Assembly: GCA_039821605.1 (NCBI GenBank)
Contig: JBCBNV010000001.1
Coordinates: forward strand, 248,001 to 312,000
Length of the DNA stretch: 64,000 bases
Direction of reading: 5' to 3'
From: CALBPI01 sp039821605
Lineage (GTDB): Bacteria > Pseudomonadota > Gammaproteobacteria > Steroidobacterales > Woeseiaceae
The notes beneath the pieces are model-generated. The model did no database searches. It worked only from the letters and a program-made list of their open reading frames with translations, and had not been told where the DNA came from. This document shows positions 42,613 to 51,646 of this stretch, in pieces (position 1 is the first letter of the stretch; each line of letters opens with the position of its first letter). Made by a program: the position numbers and the translations under genes.

Positions 42613-43383
42613 GTGTTCTTTCGCAAAATATCAAAGCAGCTCAAGAAGCAGAATTGGGCCGCCATCTGGATTGACCTCGTCATTGTCGTCGTCGGTGTCT
42701 ACCTCGGTATCCAGGTCGACAATTGGAACGAGGCCCGCAACGACCGGGACCGTGCGCAAGTGTTTGCCGAACGGTTGCAGCGGGACCTGCAGACGGATAT
42801 CGATCGGGCCACGATGCGCCGAGCATTCAACGTCGAGGTGCTTGACTACGGCCGTGAAGCTCTCGATTGGCTCGAATCCGAACAGCGCGGCGACGGCGGC
42901 TGGTCGGTGCTGCTGGCACTGTTCCAGGCTAGCCAGGTCGCGCCGTACCGCCAAGTCAATGCGACGTTCGAGGAAATGCGCAGCGCGGGTGAGCTGTCGC
43001 TCATCAAGGACCCCGAGTTGCGCGGCAATTTGTCCGAGTATTATCTGGTTGCCACGGGGTCGCAGAGCGATTACATCTTGCGGTTGATCCCCGAGTATCG
43101 ACAGACGATTCGCAGCCTCGTGCCCTCCGAGATCACGCGCTATATCTGGGACGCGTGTCACCGTGAATTCAATTATGACGACCAGGAGCTCATTGATTGC
43201 GAGTCACCGACGGACGTCGCTGAGATCGAAGCTGTGTTGGTCCAGGTCGCAGAGGCGCCCGACTTACTGCCGCAGCTCCGGTTCTGGATGTCCACGCTGA
43301 AGACGGCCAATGAAATGCTGGACCTGAATACGGCTGCCGCCGAAGGGCTCATCGCAGAGCTCCAGGTCGAGCAGCGGCGCTGA
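42613..43383 (+). CDS. Membrane-anchored protein with cytoplasmic-start motif, DUF6090-like
   Basis: 256 residues. A positively charged start (FFRKISKQLKKQNW) leads into one membrane helix (about 17-34; AIWIDLVIVVVGVYLGIQV) followed by DNWNEARNDR. This N-terminus is shared by a large group of uncharacterised proteobacterial proteins annotated DUF6090-like. The rest is a helical domain with many acidic residues and no known motif. GTG start, three bases after the phhB stop. Confidence 0.7.
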   Translation: MFFRKISKQLKKQNWAAIWIDLVIVVVGVYLGIQVDNWNEARNDRDRAQVFAERLQRDLQTDIDRATMRRAFNVEVLDYGREALDWLESEQRGDGGWSVLLALFQASQVAPYRQVNATFEEMRSAGELSLIKDPELRGNLSEYYLVATGSQSDYILRLIPEYRQTIRSLVPSEITRYIWDACHREFNYDDQELIDCESPTDVAEIEAVLVQVAEAPDLLPQLRFWMSTLKTANEMLDLNTAAAEGLIAELQVEQRR

Positions 43384-43404
43384 CAGACCACACTGCTGCA
43401 GCGC

Positions 43405-43424
43405 AATGCGCGTTTTTGCGCATT
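43405..43424. other. Short hairpin after the DUF6090-like gene
   Basis: AATGCGC-GTTTTT-GCGCATT, 7-bp arms, 21 bases after the stop. It may assist termination before the subtilase gene. The remaining bases to 43662 hold the subtilase promoter but no convincing boxes. Confidence 0.35.
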
Positions 43425-43662
43425 TGGTCCAGATAAATCACTGTCATGCCTGAGAATTCGGCCTCGGTTGCACCTCCGATGCGCGCCGTAAGGCCCAGAT
43501 ATGGAAGGAATTTGCTCTCCAGGAGTTTTCTTGTCTAACCCGGTCGAAATTGACCACACTTGAATCGTCTAACTTTCGTGACATAGCGTCGGCCGCGACA
43601 TTCACCGGAGCCAAAGCGGGCGGCAAGACCGGCACGTCTCCTCACCATGCGAGGGAGAACAC

Positions 43663-45744
43663 ATGTCACGAATGACTCGAACCATTCACGGGTTGCGGTG
43701 CGCCGCAATCGCACTGGCCCTGTTTGCCACGGGGCAAACGGCACTGGCTGGCGGTGGGGACCCGCAAGCCATGCTGGCGGCTGCACCGCCAACCGATCAG
43801 ATCATCGTCAAGTACAAGTCTCTGGCCGTGAGCCCGACTGCCATCGGCATGAGCGTGGCCAGCGGCAACGTCGCGCAGCAGGCGCAGGTGCTATCGCAGC
43901 GCATGGGCATGAGCGTCCAGCACAGCCGCCAGATGGCAAACGGCGCACGCGTCTTCCGGCTCCAGCAAAAGCGCAAGGCGCTCGACCTGGCGCAGATGCT
44001 GGCCAAGATCGCGGCCGATCCCAATGTCGAGTATGCAGAGCCCGACCTGCTGATGCAGCCGCTGGCGACGCCCAATGACGCGCTCTACAACGAACAGTGG
44101 CACTACTACGAGTCAACGGGTGGCCTGAACCTGCCCGCGGCCTGGGACACGACGACGGGTGCGGGAACCGTAGTCGCCGTCATCGATACGGGCTATCGCC
44201 CGCATCCGGATCTCGTCGGCAACCTGCTGCCGGGCTACGACATGATCAGCGACACGTTCGTGTCCGTTGATGGCAACGGTCGTGACAGCGACGCCACCGA
44301 CCCCGGCGATGCCTCATCGGCCGGGCAGTGTGGTCCAGGACAGCCCGCGCGCAGCTCAAGCTGGCACGGTACGCACGTGGCTGGCACCGTGGCCGCCGTA
44401 ACCAACAACGGTACTGGCGTCGCCGGTGTCGCCTACGGCGCCAAGATCGTGCCGCTGCGTGCACTGGGTCGCTGCGGTGGCTACACCTCTGACATCGCCG
44501 ATAGCATCATCTGGGCGTCGGGTGGCAGCGTCGCGGGCACGCCCGCCAATGCCAACCCGGCCGACGTGATCAACATGAGCCTGGGTGGCGGCGGCGCCTG
44601 TTCGACGACGACCCAGTCGGCGATCAACACCGCGCGTGCCAACGGCTCGACGATCGTCGTCGCTGCGGGCAACTCGAACACCAATGCTTCGAGCGCCAAC
44701 CCGGCCAACTGCAACGGCGTCATTACGGTCGCCTCCACGAACCGCAATGGTGCGCGCGCCTACTACTCGAACTACGGTTCGGTCGTCGATGTGGCAGCGC
44801 CGGGTGGTGACGTCACGACGGGTAGCGCGAACGGCGTGCTCTCCACGCTCAACAGCGGCTCGTCGGGCCCTGGCGCCGACAACTACGCCTACTACCAGGG
44901 TACGAGCATGGCGGCACCGCACGTGGCGGGTCTCGCGGCACTGCTCAAGGCTGTGGACGGTTCGCTGACGCCGGATCAGGTCGAGTCGACGATCAAGGCG
45001 ACGGCGCGGTCGTTCCCGGGCACCTGCAACCAGTGCGGTACGGGTATCGCCGATGCCGCGGCTGCAGTCGCGTCCATCACGGGCGGTGGCGGTGGCGGCG
45101 GTGGCGACACCGTGCTCGAGAACGGCGTCGCAGAGACCGGTCTTGCCGGCAGCACGGGCGCCGAGCTGCGCTTCACACTGGAAGTGCCCGCCGGCGCCAG
45201 CAACCTGTCGTTCCAGATCGCCGGTGGTTCGGGTGATGCCGATCTCTACGTGCGCTTCGGCTCGCCGCCGACCACGTCGAGCTACGACTGCCGGCCCTGG
45301 CTCAACGGCAACAATGAGACCTGCGACATCTCCAACGTGCAGGCGGGCACCTACCACGTGATGGTGCGGGCCTACTCGACCTTCTCGGGTGTGTCGCTAA
45401 CAGCCAGCTTCGACGAGCCCGGTGGCGGCGGTGGCGCCGAGGGTGGCTCAGGCAGCGCCAGCAACCTGTCGGCATCGCGCCGCAACTGGCTGCGTTACAC
45501 GATCGACATCCCGCCCGGTATGTCGACGCTGAGCGTGCAGATCTCAGGCGGCACGGGTGATGCCGATCTGTACCTGCGCTTCGGCTCGCAGCCCTCGACG
45601 AGCCAGTACGATTGCCGGCCCTATCTCAACGGCAACAACGAAACCTGCACGATCACCAACCCGCAGCCAGGCACCTGGCATATCGGGATTCGGGCGTATC
45701 AGACCTTCTCTGGCGTAGATCTCTTCGCCGAGTGGTCACCGTAG
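43663..45744 (+). CDS. Secreted S8 subtilisin-like protease with two PPC domains
   Basis: 693 residues. Signal peptide about 1-29 (ALAGG). An I9-like propeptide (about 40-130) precedes the S8 catalytic domain (about 150-460): Asp in VAVIDTGYRPHPDL, His in HGTHVAGTVA, Ser in GTSMAAPHVAGL. A glycine linker joins two bacterial pre-peptidase C-terminal (PPC) domains (about 485-580 and 600-693), each with SGDADLYVRFG / TGDADLYLRFG and an internal disulfide pair (YDCRPWLNGNNETC, YDCRPYLNGNNETC). It is likely a type II-secreted extracellular protease. GAGGGAGA precedes the ATG. Confidence 0.95.
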   Translation: MSRMTRTIHGLRCAAIALALFATGQTALAGGGDPQAMLAAAPPTDQIIVKYKSLAVSPTAIGMSVASGNVAQQAQVLSQRMGMSVQHSRQMANGARVFRLQQKRKALDLAQMLAKIAADPNVEYAEPDLLMQPLATPNDALYNEQWHYYESTGGLNLPAAWDTTTGAGTVVAVIDTGYRPHPDLVGNLLPGYDMISDTFVSVDGNGRDSDATDPGDASSAGQCGPGQPARSSSWHGTHVAGTVAAVTNNGTGVAGVAYGAKIVPLRALGRCGGYTSDIADSIIWASGGSVAGTPANANPADVINMSLGGGGACSTTTQSAINTARANGSTIVVAAGNSNTNASSANPANCNGVITVASTNRNGARAYYSNYGSVVDVAAPGGDVTTGSANGVLSTLNSGSSGPGADNYAYYQGTSMAAPHVAGLAALLKAVDGSLTPDQVESTIKATARSFPGTCNQCGTGIADAAAAVASITGGGGGGGGDTVLENGVAETGLAGSTGAELRFTLEVPAGASNLSFQIAGGSGDADLYVRFGSPPTTSSYDCRPWLNGNNETCDISNVQAGTYHVMVRAYSTFSGVSLTASFDEPGGGGGAEGGSGSASNLSASRRNWLRYTIDIPPGMSTLSVQISGGTGDADLYLRFGSQPSTSQYDCRPYLNGNNETCTITNPQPGTWHIGIRAYQTFSGVDLFAEWSP

Positions 45745-45767
45745 CGGCTTAGCAGTCGCATCTTTGG

Positions 45768-45799
45768 GGGCACGGCGTTCGCGCGCCGTGCCCTTTTTT
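45768..45799 (+). terminator. Intrinsic terminator of the subtilase gene
   Basis: Perfect 10-bp stem GGGCACGGCG/CGCCGTGCCC, loop TTCGCG, then six T. Confidence 0.95.
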
Positions 45800-45930
45800 G
45801 TGCGCTGGCTGGGGCGTGTCAGCGTCGAGGTCGCCTGGACCCCGGGCGACGGATTCAGCGTCTGCGCGGCCACAGGTCATGCCGTGAACTTCGACTCACG
45901 GTAGACACCGTGCTGCGAACAGCGTCTATG

Positions 45931-45949
45931 CCGTCGATCCGATCGACGG
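45931..45949. promoter_or_regulatory. 19-base perfect palindrome upstream of the phosphate-transport genes
   Basis: CCGTCGATC-C-GATCGACGG: nine-base arms around one base. It is between the subtilase terminator and the DUF47 gene and looks like an operator; it has no T run. The sequence does not match the PHO box that I know from enteric bacteria. Confidence 0.5.
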
Positions 45950-45976
45950 AACAGGATGCTATCCGAGCCTTGCACC

Positions 45977-45996
45977 AGGCGGCCCTGGGGCCGCCT
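45977..45996. other. Short hairpin in the DUF47 leader
   Basis: AGGCGGCC-CTGG-GGCCGCCT, perfect 8-bp stem, about 100 bases before the DUF47 start. May be a leader structure. Together with the palindrome at 45931 this is all I see in the 349-base gap 45745-46093. Confidence 0.4.
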
Positions 45997-46093
45997 CTGC
46001 ACTTGTAACAATTTCAGTCGCTTGGCTGTGCTAGTCTCCGCGAAAAGGCGCTGTGCGCGGCGCCCGGATCGGACCAGAGTCAGGGGAACAGAG

Positions 46094-46768
46094 TTGGCGA
46101 ATTTGTTGGCAGGCGTCTTCGGGAAGTCTCCCGTCATGCCGCTCGAGCGCCATGCGGAGCTCGTGCACAAGTGCGCGAAGCAGCTGCTTTCGTTTTTCGA
46201 AGCCGTCACCGATCGTGACTGGGATCGCGCACTTGAAGTCCGGACGGACATCGAACGACTCGAGAACGAGGCGGACGAGGTCAAGAAGGACATCCGCATG
46301 CGGTTGCCCAAGAGCCTGTTCATGCCCGTGCCGCGCGAAGACTTGCTTGAGCTGCTGCTCGTGCAGGACCGCATCGCCAATCGCGCGAAGACGGTTTCAG
46401 GGATCGTCATCGGTAGACGCCTCGAAGTGCCCGATACGATCGCCGAACAGTTCATGGATTTTGTTCGCCGTTGCATTGACGCGACGAAGCAGGCGCGAAA
46501 GAGCGTGCAGGAACTTGACGAGTTGTTCTCGTCGGGATTCCGCGGGGCAGAGGCCGAACTGGTGGCCTCAATGATCGACAAGCTCGACCGCATAGAGACG
46601 GAAACGGACTCCAAGGAAGCGCACCTGCGGGCCGCGCTGTTCAAGATCGAGAATGAGTTCAACCCGGTCGATGTGATGTTCCTTTACAAGACCATCAACA
46701 AGATCGGTGAAATCGCGGACATGGCTGAGCGCGTCGGTCGACGGCTCGAGCTGCTGCTCTCGCACTAA
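46094..46768 (+). CDS. DUF47 (PhoU-like) partner of Pit transporter
   Basis: 224 residues, all-helical, DUF47/TIGR00153. The start LANLLAGVFGKSPVMPLERH matches the family N-terminus, so the TTG at 46094 is used; AGGGGA lies six bases upstream. Conserved segments are the E-x-x-A-D-x-x-K (EADEVKKDIRMRLPK), PVPREDLLELLLVQDRIAN, and NPVDVMFLYKTINKIGEIAD. These proteins are related to PhoU and are nearly always encoded next to Pit; they probably regulate phosphate uptake in the cytoplasm. Confidence 0.9.
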   Translation: MANLLAGVFGKSPVMPLERHAELVHKCAKQLLSFFEAVTDRDWDRALEVRTDIERLENEADEVKKDIRMRLPKSLFMPVPREDLLELLLVQDRIANRAKTVSGIVIGRRLEVPDTIAEQFMDFVRRCIDATKQARKSVQELDELFSSGFRGAEAELVASMIDKLDRIETETDSKEAHLRAALFKIENEFNPVDVMFLYKTINKIGEIADMAERVGRRLELLLSH

Positions 46769-46793
46769 CGACAACGCTAAACGAGACGCTACG

Positions 46794-48044
46794 GTGGATG
46801 CACAGCTCATCTATGTCGTGCTTGCGGCTGCTTTCGGCATTTACATGGCCTGGGGCATCGGCGCCAATGACGTCGCCAACGCCATGGCGACGTCGGTCGG
46901 TTCTAAAGCGCTGACCATCAAGCAGGCCATTTTCGTGGCCGCCATATTCGAATTCCTGGGTGCTGTACTCGCCGGCGGCGCCGTCACCTCGACCATCCGC
47001 AAAGGCATCGTCAAGACCGATCTGTTGGCCGACACGCCCGAGCTGCTCGTTTACGGGATGCTCGCGTCCCTGCTCGCGGCCGGCACCTGGCTGTTGATTG
47101 CTTCCCGGCGCGGCTGGCCTGTGTCGACGACGCACTCCATCGTCGGCGCCATCGTGGGTTTTGCGGCCGTGGGGATCGGTGTCGAGGCCGTGCAATGGGG
47201 CCAGGTGGGCGGCATCGTTGCGAGCTGGGTTGTGTCGCCGCTGACAGCGGGCATCATCGCGTTCCTGGTCTATAACAGCGTCATTGTGCTGATTCTGAGC
47301 CAGGAAAACCCGCTCGAGCGCGCACACCGCTACGTCCCGTTCTACATCTTCCTGGCCGCGTTCACGATCACGCTCGTCACCATCCTCAAAGGTCTCAAGC
47401 ACGTTGGGCTCGACCTCAGCATCCAGACCAGTTACCTGCTCGCGACGGGTATTGCCGCCGCAATCGCCGTTGTCGGTGCCGTGGTCATTCGCCGCATCAA
47501 GGCCGACCCCAAGGCCGAGAAAGACCAGCACTTCGTGACCGTGGAGCGGGTGTTCGGTGTGCTGATGGTCATCACGGCCTGTGGCATGGCGTTTGCGCAC
47601 GGCTCCAACGATGTGGCCAACGCCATCGGTCCGCTGGCGGCCGTGATCAGTGTGGCGCAGAGCGGCCTGGTCACTGCGCAGTCGGCCACGCCCATCTGGG
47701 TGCTGCTACTGGGTGGCGTGGGCATCGTGGTTGGCCTGGCCACGCTGGGCAAACACGTCATCGCCACCGTGGGCGAGAAGATCACGCAGCTCACGCCAAG
47801 CCGTGGCTTCGCCGCCGAGCTTGCGGCCGCATCGACCATCGTTATCGCCTCCGGCACAGGCATGCCGGTCTCGACGACGCACACGCTTGTGGGCGCGGTC
47901 CTGGGCGTCGGCATGGCGCGTGGGATCGAGGCCATCGACCTGCGCGTGGTGGGTCGGATCTTCGTGTCCTGGGTCGTGACGATTCCGGCTGGCGCCATCC
48001 TCGCCATCATCTTCTTCACGATCTTCCGGGTTGTTCTGCCCTGA
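46794..48044 (+). CDS. pit: Pit-family inorganic phosphate transporter
   Basis: 416 residues with about ten membrane helices. The duplicated PiT signature is clear: GANDVANAMATSVGSKALT near residue 20 and HGSNDVANAIGPLAAV in the second half, with WPVSTTHSIVGAIVGF and MPVSTTHTLVGAVLGV. It imports phosphate, probably with cations or as metal-phosphate, across the inner membrane. GTG start 25 bases after DUF47; the two form an operon. Confidence 0.95.
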   Translation: MDAQLIYVVLAAAFGIYMAWGIGANDVANAMATSVGSKALTIKQAIFVAAIFEFLGAVLAGGAVTSTIRKGIVKTDLLADTPELLVYGMLASLLAAGTWLLIASRRGWPVSTTHSIVGAIVGFAAVGIGVEAVQWGQVGGIVASWVVSPLTAGIIAFLVYNSVIVLILSQENPLERAHRYVPFYIFLAAFTITLVTILKGLKHVGLDLSIQTSYLLATGIAAAIAVVGAVVIRRIKADPKAEKDQHFVTVERVFGVLMVITACGMAFAHGSNDVANAIGPLAAVISVAQSGLVTAQSATPIWVLLLGGVGIVVGLATLGKHVIATVGEKITQLTPSRGFAAELAAASTIVIASGTGMPVSTTHTLVGAVLGVGMARGIEAIDLRVVGRIFVSWVVTIPAGAILAIIFFTIFRVVLP

Positions 48045-48048
48045 TTGG

Positions 48049-48074
48049 GCGCCGGGGCGACGCCGCCCCGGCGC
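48049..48074. terminator. Hairpin between convergent pit and flavodoxin-fold genes
   Basis: Perfect 11-bp stem GCGCCGGGGCG/CGCCCCGGCGC with a 4-base loop, five bases after the pit stop. T content after it is low; it probably acts for both strands. Confidence 0.7.
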
Positions 48075-48083
48075 GATTTGAAC

Positions 48084-48842
48084 TCAGCGCTTGTGCTCGG
48101 GGCTCTGGAAGTCCGTGTGGCAGCCCGCGTCCCAGACTTCTGGCTGGTTGCCGTGCGCCGGGATGCCGCCCTGGTCCTTGAGCATGCGTGCGAGATGCAG
48201 GCAGTTCCAGACGAGGAAGGTCGTGTTGCGGTTCGTGAAGTCGTTCTCCGGGCCGCCCGAGCCTTCGTCGCGGTACGACGGTCCGGGGCCTGCTTCACCC
48301 ATCCAGCCCGCGTCGGCCTGCGGCGGCACCGTGTAACCGATGTGCGAAAGCGAGAACAGGATGTTCATGGCGCAGTGCTTCACGCCGTCTTCGTTGCCCG
48401 TGATGAGCGTGGCGCCGACCTTGCCGTAGTCCCGGTACTGACCCTTGTCATTGAAGCTGTGCGTGTAGCCGTACATGCGCTCGAGCACGCGGTTGCAAAC
48501 CGAGCTCTTTTCGCCCAGCCACACTGACGTGCAGACGATGAGGATGTCGCAGGCGTCGATCTTGGCTTGAATCTGTGGCCAGTCGTCGCGGTCCCATTCG
48601 GGCGTCTCGGACATGTCCTTGCCGAGGCCCGCGGGGATCTCGTAGTCAACGGGCCGGATCGTCTCGCTGGCCACGCCGTTGGCGTCGAAGATGCCCTTGG
48701 CGACATTGATAAGGCCTTCGGTGTGCGAGAGCACCGGGGTCCGGTTGAGCGTGCAATTGAGAAACAGGGCCGTCAGGTCGTCGTACTTGGCCGGCGCGTG
48801 CTTACACTGCGTGTCCGTGATGTTTTTGAGTTGGTCAGTCAT
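48084..48842 (-). CDS. Flavodoxin-fold NAD(P)H-dependent oxidoreductase
   Basis: 252 residues, NADPH-dependent FMN reductase-like fold. The FMN phosphate loop is LFLNCTLNRTPVLSHTE near residue 27, followed by ACDILIVCTSVWLGEKSSVCNRVLERMYGY (in parts) and KVGATLITGNEDGVKHCAMNI. It reduces a flavin or quinone-like acceptor in the cytoplasm. GGGGAGAGAAC precedes the ATG. Divergence from similar proteins makes the acceptor uncertain. Confidence 0.82.
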   Translation of the reverse strand: MTDQLKNITDTQCKHAPAKYDDLTALFLNCTLNRTPVLSHTEGLINVAKGIFDANGVASETIRPVDYEIPAGLGKDMSETPEWDRDDWPQIQAKIDACDILIVCTSVWLGEKSSVCNRVLERMYGYTHSFNDKGQYRDYGKVGATLITGNEDGVKHCAMNILFSLSHIGYTVPPQADAGWMGEAGPGPSYRDEGSGGPENDFTNRNTTFLVWNCLHLARMLKDQGGIPAHGNQPEVWDAGCHTDFQSPEHKR

Positions 48843-48918
48843 GTTGTTCTCTCCCCAAGAGCTTGGTCATTCACGGAGCCGGGGACCCCGGCAGTGGCCG
48901 ATAGATTACACGACAAGG

Positions 48919-49827
48919 CTACGGATCGGCCGGCACGTGGATGCGCGCCTTGATGTGCTTGAGATTGGCCACGATCGTGAAGGTCATGATGACGAGCAGC
49001 GACCATGAGCTCCACTTGCTCACGTGCACGACGGACCAGGCGCCGAGCTGGTCCGGGTATTTCCAGACATCAAAAAACGTACTGATGTTCTCGGCCAGCC
49101 AAATGAAGAAGCCGATCAAGACAAACGACAGCAGCAGCGGCATGCGCCGGTCGCGGTCCAGCGGACGGAAGATCACCGTAGACCGCGCATAGAGCCCCAG
49201 CGCGATGGCGGCCAGGTACCAGCGGTAGTCGCCGATGAAATGGTGCGTGAAGAAGTTCGCGTAAATGAGCGCGGCAATGAGTGCGGCCATCCAGTGCGGG
49301 GGGTGATGCACGACGCGCAGGTCGAGCAGGCGCCAGGCCTGGATGATGTAGCTGCCGACCGCGGCATACATGAAGCCCGAGAACAGCGGGACGCCCATTA
49401 CCTTCGTGTAGGCGAAGTCGGGGTAGGACCAGGACTGGATCGCGCTTGAGGTCTTGAACGCCTCGAGGGCGAAGCCGATGGCGTGAAACAGCGTAATGGC
49501 CTTGAGTTCGTCCCAGGTTTCGAGCTTGGCCCAGAGCATCCAGGCCTGGATGGCCACGGCGATGATCAGCAACGCGTCGTAGCGGGGCACGCCAAAGAGG
49601 CCTTCGTTGGGTACTGCGAAGACGGCGACGAAGAACAGGCCGGCAAACAGGCAGGCGCGCGCTTCCTTGATGCCGAAGTAAAGAAACTCGAGGAAGAATC
49701 GGGGCCAGCGCGCCACCCAGCGGTGCGGCGTGCTGCCCATGAGGTGCGCGTCGAGATGGCGCAGGCGAAACCGGGACAGCGGGGGCAGGCTTCGCGCGGA
49801 GGTCGCCGCGGACGGGTCAGCGCTCAT
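48919..49827 (-). CDS. DUF817 multi-span membrane protein
   Basis: 302 residues with about eight membrane helices. The DUF817 pattern is seen: FLYFGIKEARACLFAGLFF, WELKAITLFHAIGFALEAFKT, SWSYPDFAYTKVMGVPLFSGF and FFTHHFIGDYRWYL. Function unknown. Its start overlaps the DUF1272 gene's 3' end by 11 bases, the last gene of a six-gene minus-strand unit. Confidence 0.85.
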   Translation of the reverse strand: MSADPSAATSARSLPPLSRFRLRHLDAHLMGSTPHRWVARWPRFFLEFLYFGIKEARACLFAGLFFVAVFAVPNEGLFGVPRYDALLIIAVAIQAWMLWAKLETWDELKAITLFHAIGFALEAFKTSSAIQSWSYPDFAYTKVMGVPLFSGFMYAAVGSYIIQAWRLLDLRVVHHPPHWMAALIAALIYANFFTHHFIGDYRWYLAAIALGLYARSTVIFRPLDRDRRMPLLLSFVLIGFFIWLAENISTFFDVWKYPDQLGAWSVVHVSKWSSWSLLVIMTFTIVANLKHIKARIHVPADP

Positions 49828-50125
49828 GCGGCGGGATGTGGCCCACTGCCGCGATCAGTGCGGCCTGTGACTCGGGGTCCACGGGTCTGTGACGAACCTC
49901 AGTGGTCGCCGGGTCGTTGCCCAGGTAGTTGCCCCCATTGCGGTCCCACGCGGGCCGGATTGGCCGCGGCACGAAGCCGCCACCGCAGTTGGGGCAGACG
50001 TTTTGCAGGACCTGTTCGACACACTGCGCGCAATAGGTGCACTCGTAGGTGCAGATGCGCGCCTCGGTCGAGTGCGGCGGCAGCGCGCGATTACAGTTCT
50101 CGCAGGTCGGACGAAGCTGCAGCAC
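49817..50125 (-). CDS. DUF1272 zinc-ribbon-like protein
   Basis: 102 residues. The family N-terminus (LQLRPTCENCNRALPP, then EARICTYECTYCAQCVEQ and CPNCGG) has four CXXC-type pairs that should hold two zinc ions. The C-terminal 40 residues are less conserved. Start is GTG. Function unknown. It is eight bases behind the SnoaL-like gene. Confidence 0.88.
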   Translation of the reverse strand: MLQLRPTCENCNRALPPHSTEARICTYECTYCAQCVEQVLQNVCPNCGGGFVPRPIRPAWDRNGGNYLGNDPATTEVRHRPVDPESQAALIAAVGHIPPHER

Positions 50126-50132
50126 CTTGGTG

Positions 50133-50537
50133 TCAGCTCCCGCGCAACTGGCGCAGGTCCTTGGCCGTGAGCACTTCGCGAATCAGCGTGCTGTCGTAAA
50201 ACGAATGTACGCTTACTATCTGGCCGTTGACGACGGTGATCCAGTCGCAGGCCGGCACGACGCCTTGCGGCGTGTGGTTGTCGAACCAGATCACGGCCTG
50301 TTCGCCGTCCGACACGATCTTCTGAATGGTGAGCTTGTGGACGTGGCCGCTCGCGATAGGCGCCACGGTGTCGAGGTAGCGGTCGCGCCCCTCGAGCTTG
50401 CCGAATGGGCTGTCGTGAACGAATCCATCCGTCAGTGTCGCCCGCAGCCAGTCGAGGTCCATGCGATTCCAGGCCTGGATCCAGGCCTTGGCGATCGCGC
50501 CTGTTTCCGCTTCCTTGTGCACTGTGTCTGTCATCAC
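50133..50537 (-). CDS. SnoaL/NTF2-like protein
   Basis: 134 residues with an NTF2-like cone fold: AIAKAWIQAWNRMDLDWLRATL, FVHDSPFGKLEGRDRYLDTV, and AVIWFDNHTPQG ... DWITVVNGQIVSVHSFYD. Members include isomerases, hydrolases and binding proteins; no catalytic assignment is possible. Second ATG three bases in is an alternative start. Confidence 0.8.
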   Translation of the reverse strand: MMTDTVHKEAETGAIAKAWIQAWNRMDLDWLRATLTDGFVHDSPFGKLEGRDRYLDTVAPIASGHVHKLTIQKIVSDGEQAVIWFDNHTPQGVVPACDWITVVNGQIVSVHSFYDSTLIREVLTAKDLRQLRGS

Positions 50538-50546
50538 TCGTCTCCG

Positions 50547-50825
50547 CTAGGACACCGTGACCCCGCGCCAGAATGCCACGTGGCCCTTGATCTCGGCCGC
50601 CGCATCCTTGGGGGCTGTGTAGTACCAGGCGGCGTCGGCGTTTTTCTGGCCGTCTACGACAATGGTGTAGTAGTTGGCCGTGCCTTTCCACGGGCAGCCC
50701 GTCGTTTTCGTGCTGGCCTCGAGGTGGTCGTGGTTGACTGAGTCCGGCGGGAAGTAGTGATTACCTTCCACGACAACGGTGTGGTCACTCTCGGCGATCG
50801 TTGCGCCGTTCCAGGTTGCTTTCAT
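50547..50825 (-). CDS. DUF427 protein
   Basis: 92 residues. DUF427 signature: IAESDHTVVVEGNHYFPPDS, then TTGCPWKGTANYYTI and NADAAWYYTAPKDAA. Small beta-rich cytoplasmic protein, function unknown. Its start codon overlaps the stop of the next upstream gene (50822) by four bases. Confidence 0.9.
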   Translation of the reverse strand: MKATWNGATIAESDHTVVVEGNHYFPPDSVNHDHLEASTKTTGCPWKGTANYYTIVVDGQKNADAAWYYTAPKDAAAEIKGHVAFWRGVTVS

Positions 50826-51646
50826 GCGTCCTCCAAAACCGTGAATGCCATGCGCGCTGCTTTCGTTAGCAGCTCGGTTACGTCGGTGCCCGCGCCCATT
50901 CTCGTAGCTGGCATCACCATCGATACGAATCCCTCACGATGCCAGCGCATCGGCGCAGGCGGTTCCGGCAACGCATCGGGCGTCGGCCAGGGTGTGCAGT
51001 AATAGTACGGCTCTGCGTAGCTCGCGTCGCCCGGTGAGAGGCCCATCCCGACGGAGCGCGCGCGCTCCGGATCGCCATCATCGAGCGCAAAGAGCACGCC
51101 CAGGTCGAAATGGTGTGGCCAGCACCGCAGTGCCGGGGCCTCGACCGCCCGCTCCCGAAACCGGGCCGTTACGGCTGCGAGGGCGGTCTGCGCCCCCGCA
51201 TACCAGGCGCCCAGCACCCGCGTTTGCTCGCGAATGCCGGCATCCGCAAATCCTGCGTAATCAACGGCATCGAGCGCGTAGGGCATCTCGGCGTATTCGA
51301 CCCCGCGAAGTCCCGATGCTGCCAGATGCGTGTTGCACCAATCCGTGATCGTCGCATCGGTCTGGTTGGCGCAATCCAGCGCGTCGGTCACGGTGCCCGA
51401 TGCCAGCCAGAGCAGTTGGCAGTCGGAGAACCGGAATCCCAATTGTGCGCGCCGCGCTTCGGCCAGTGGGTGGCCCACGAGCGCCAGGAGATCATCGTGC
51501 CAGCCCAGGTTGGAATGCCCATCGTCACTGGCGGCGGGCAGGTTGGCGCGAGCGGCGCGGGAGGGCCACTGGATGGCGGCGTGACAGAGTGCGCGCGCAG
51601 GCGCCAGCGATTGCGGGTTCACGTCAAACAGCGACGCGTCAGGCAT
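50822..51646 (-). CDS. Conserved protein of unknown function
   Basis: 274 residues, no recognised family. No signal peptide or membrane helix. Notable are an internal CWPHHFDLGVLFALDD (Cys-His-His-Asp set that could bind metal), PYYYCTPWPTP and WHREGFVSMVMPA. It is sandwiched by overlaps with the isochorismatase-like gene (8 bases) and DUF427 (4 bases), so it is expressed with them. Confidence 0.75.
   Translation of the reverse strand: MPDASLFDVNPQSLAPARALCHAAIQWPSRAARANLPAASDDGHSNLGWHDDLLALVGHPLAEARRAQLGFRFSDCQLLWLASGTVTDALDCANQTDATITDWCNTHLAASGLRGVEYAEMPYALDAVDYAGFADAGIREQTRVLGAWYAGAQTALAAVTARFRERAVEAPALRCWPHHFDLGVLFALDDGDPERARSVGMGLSPGDASYAEPYYYCTPWPTPDALPEPPAPMRWHREGFVSMVMPATRMGAGTDVTELLTKAARMAFTVLEDA

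Noticed and set aside
46003..46037. Sigma-70 promoter for DUF47 with TTGTAA and TAGTCT
   Set aside because: The spacing of 23 bases is too long for a standard promoter; no better pair was found.
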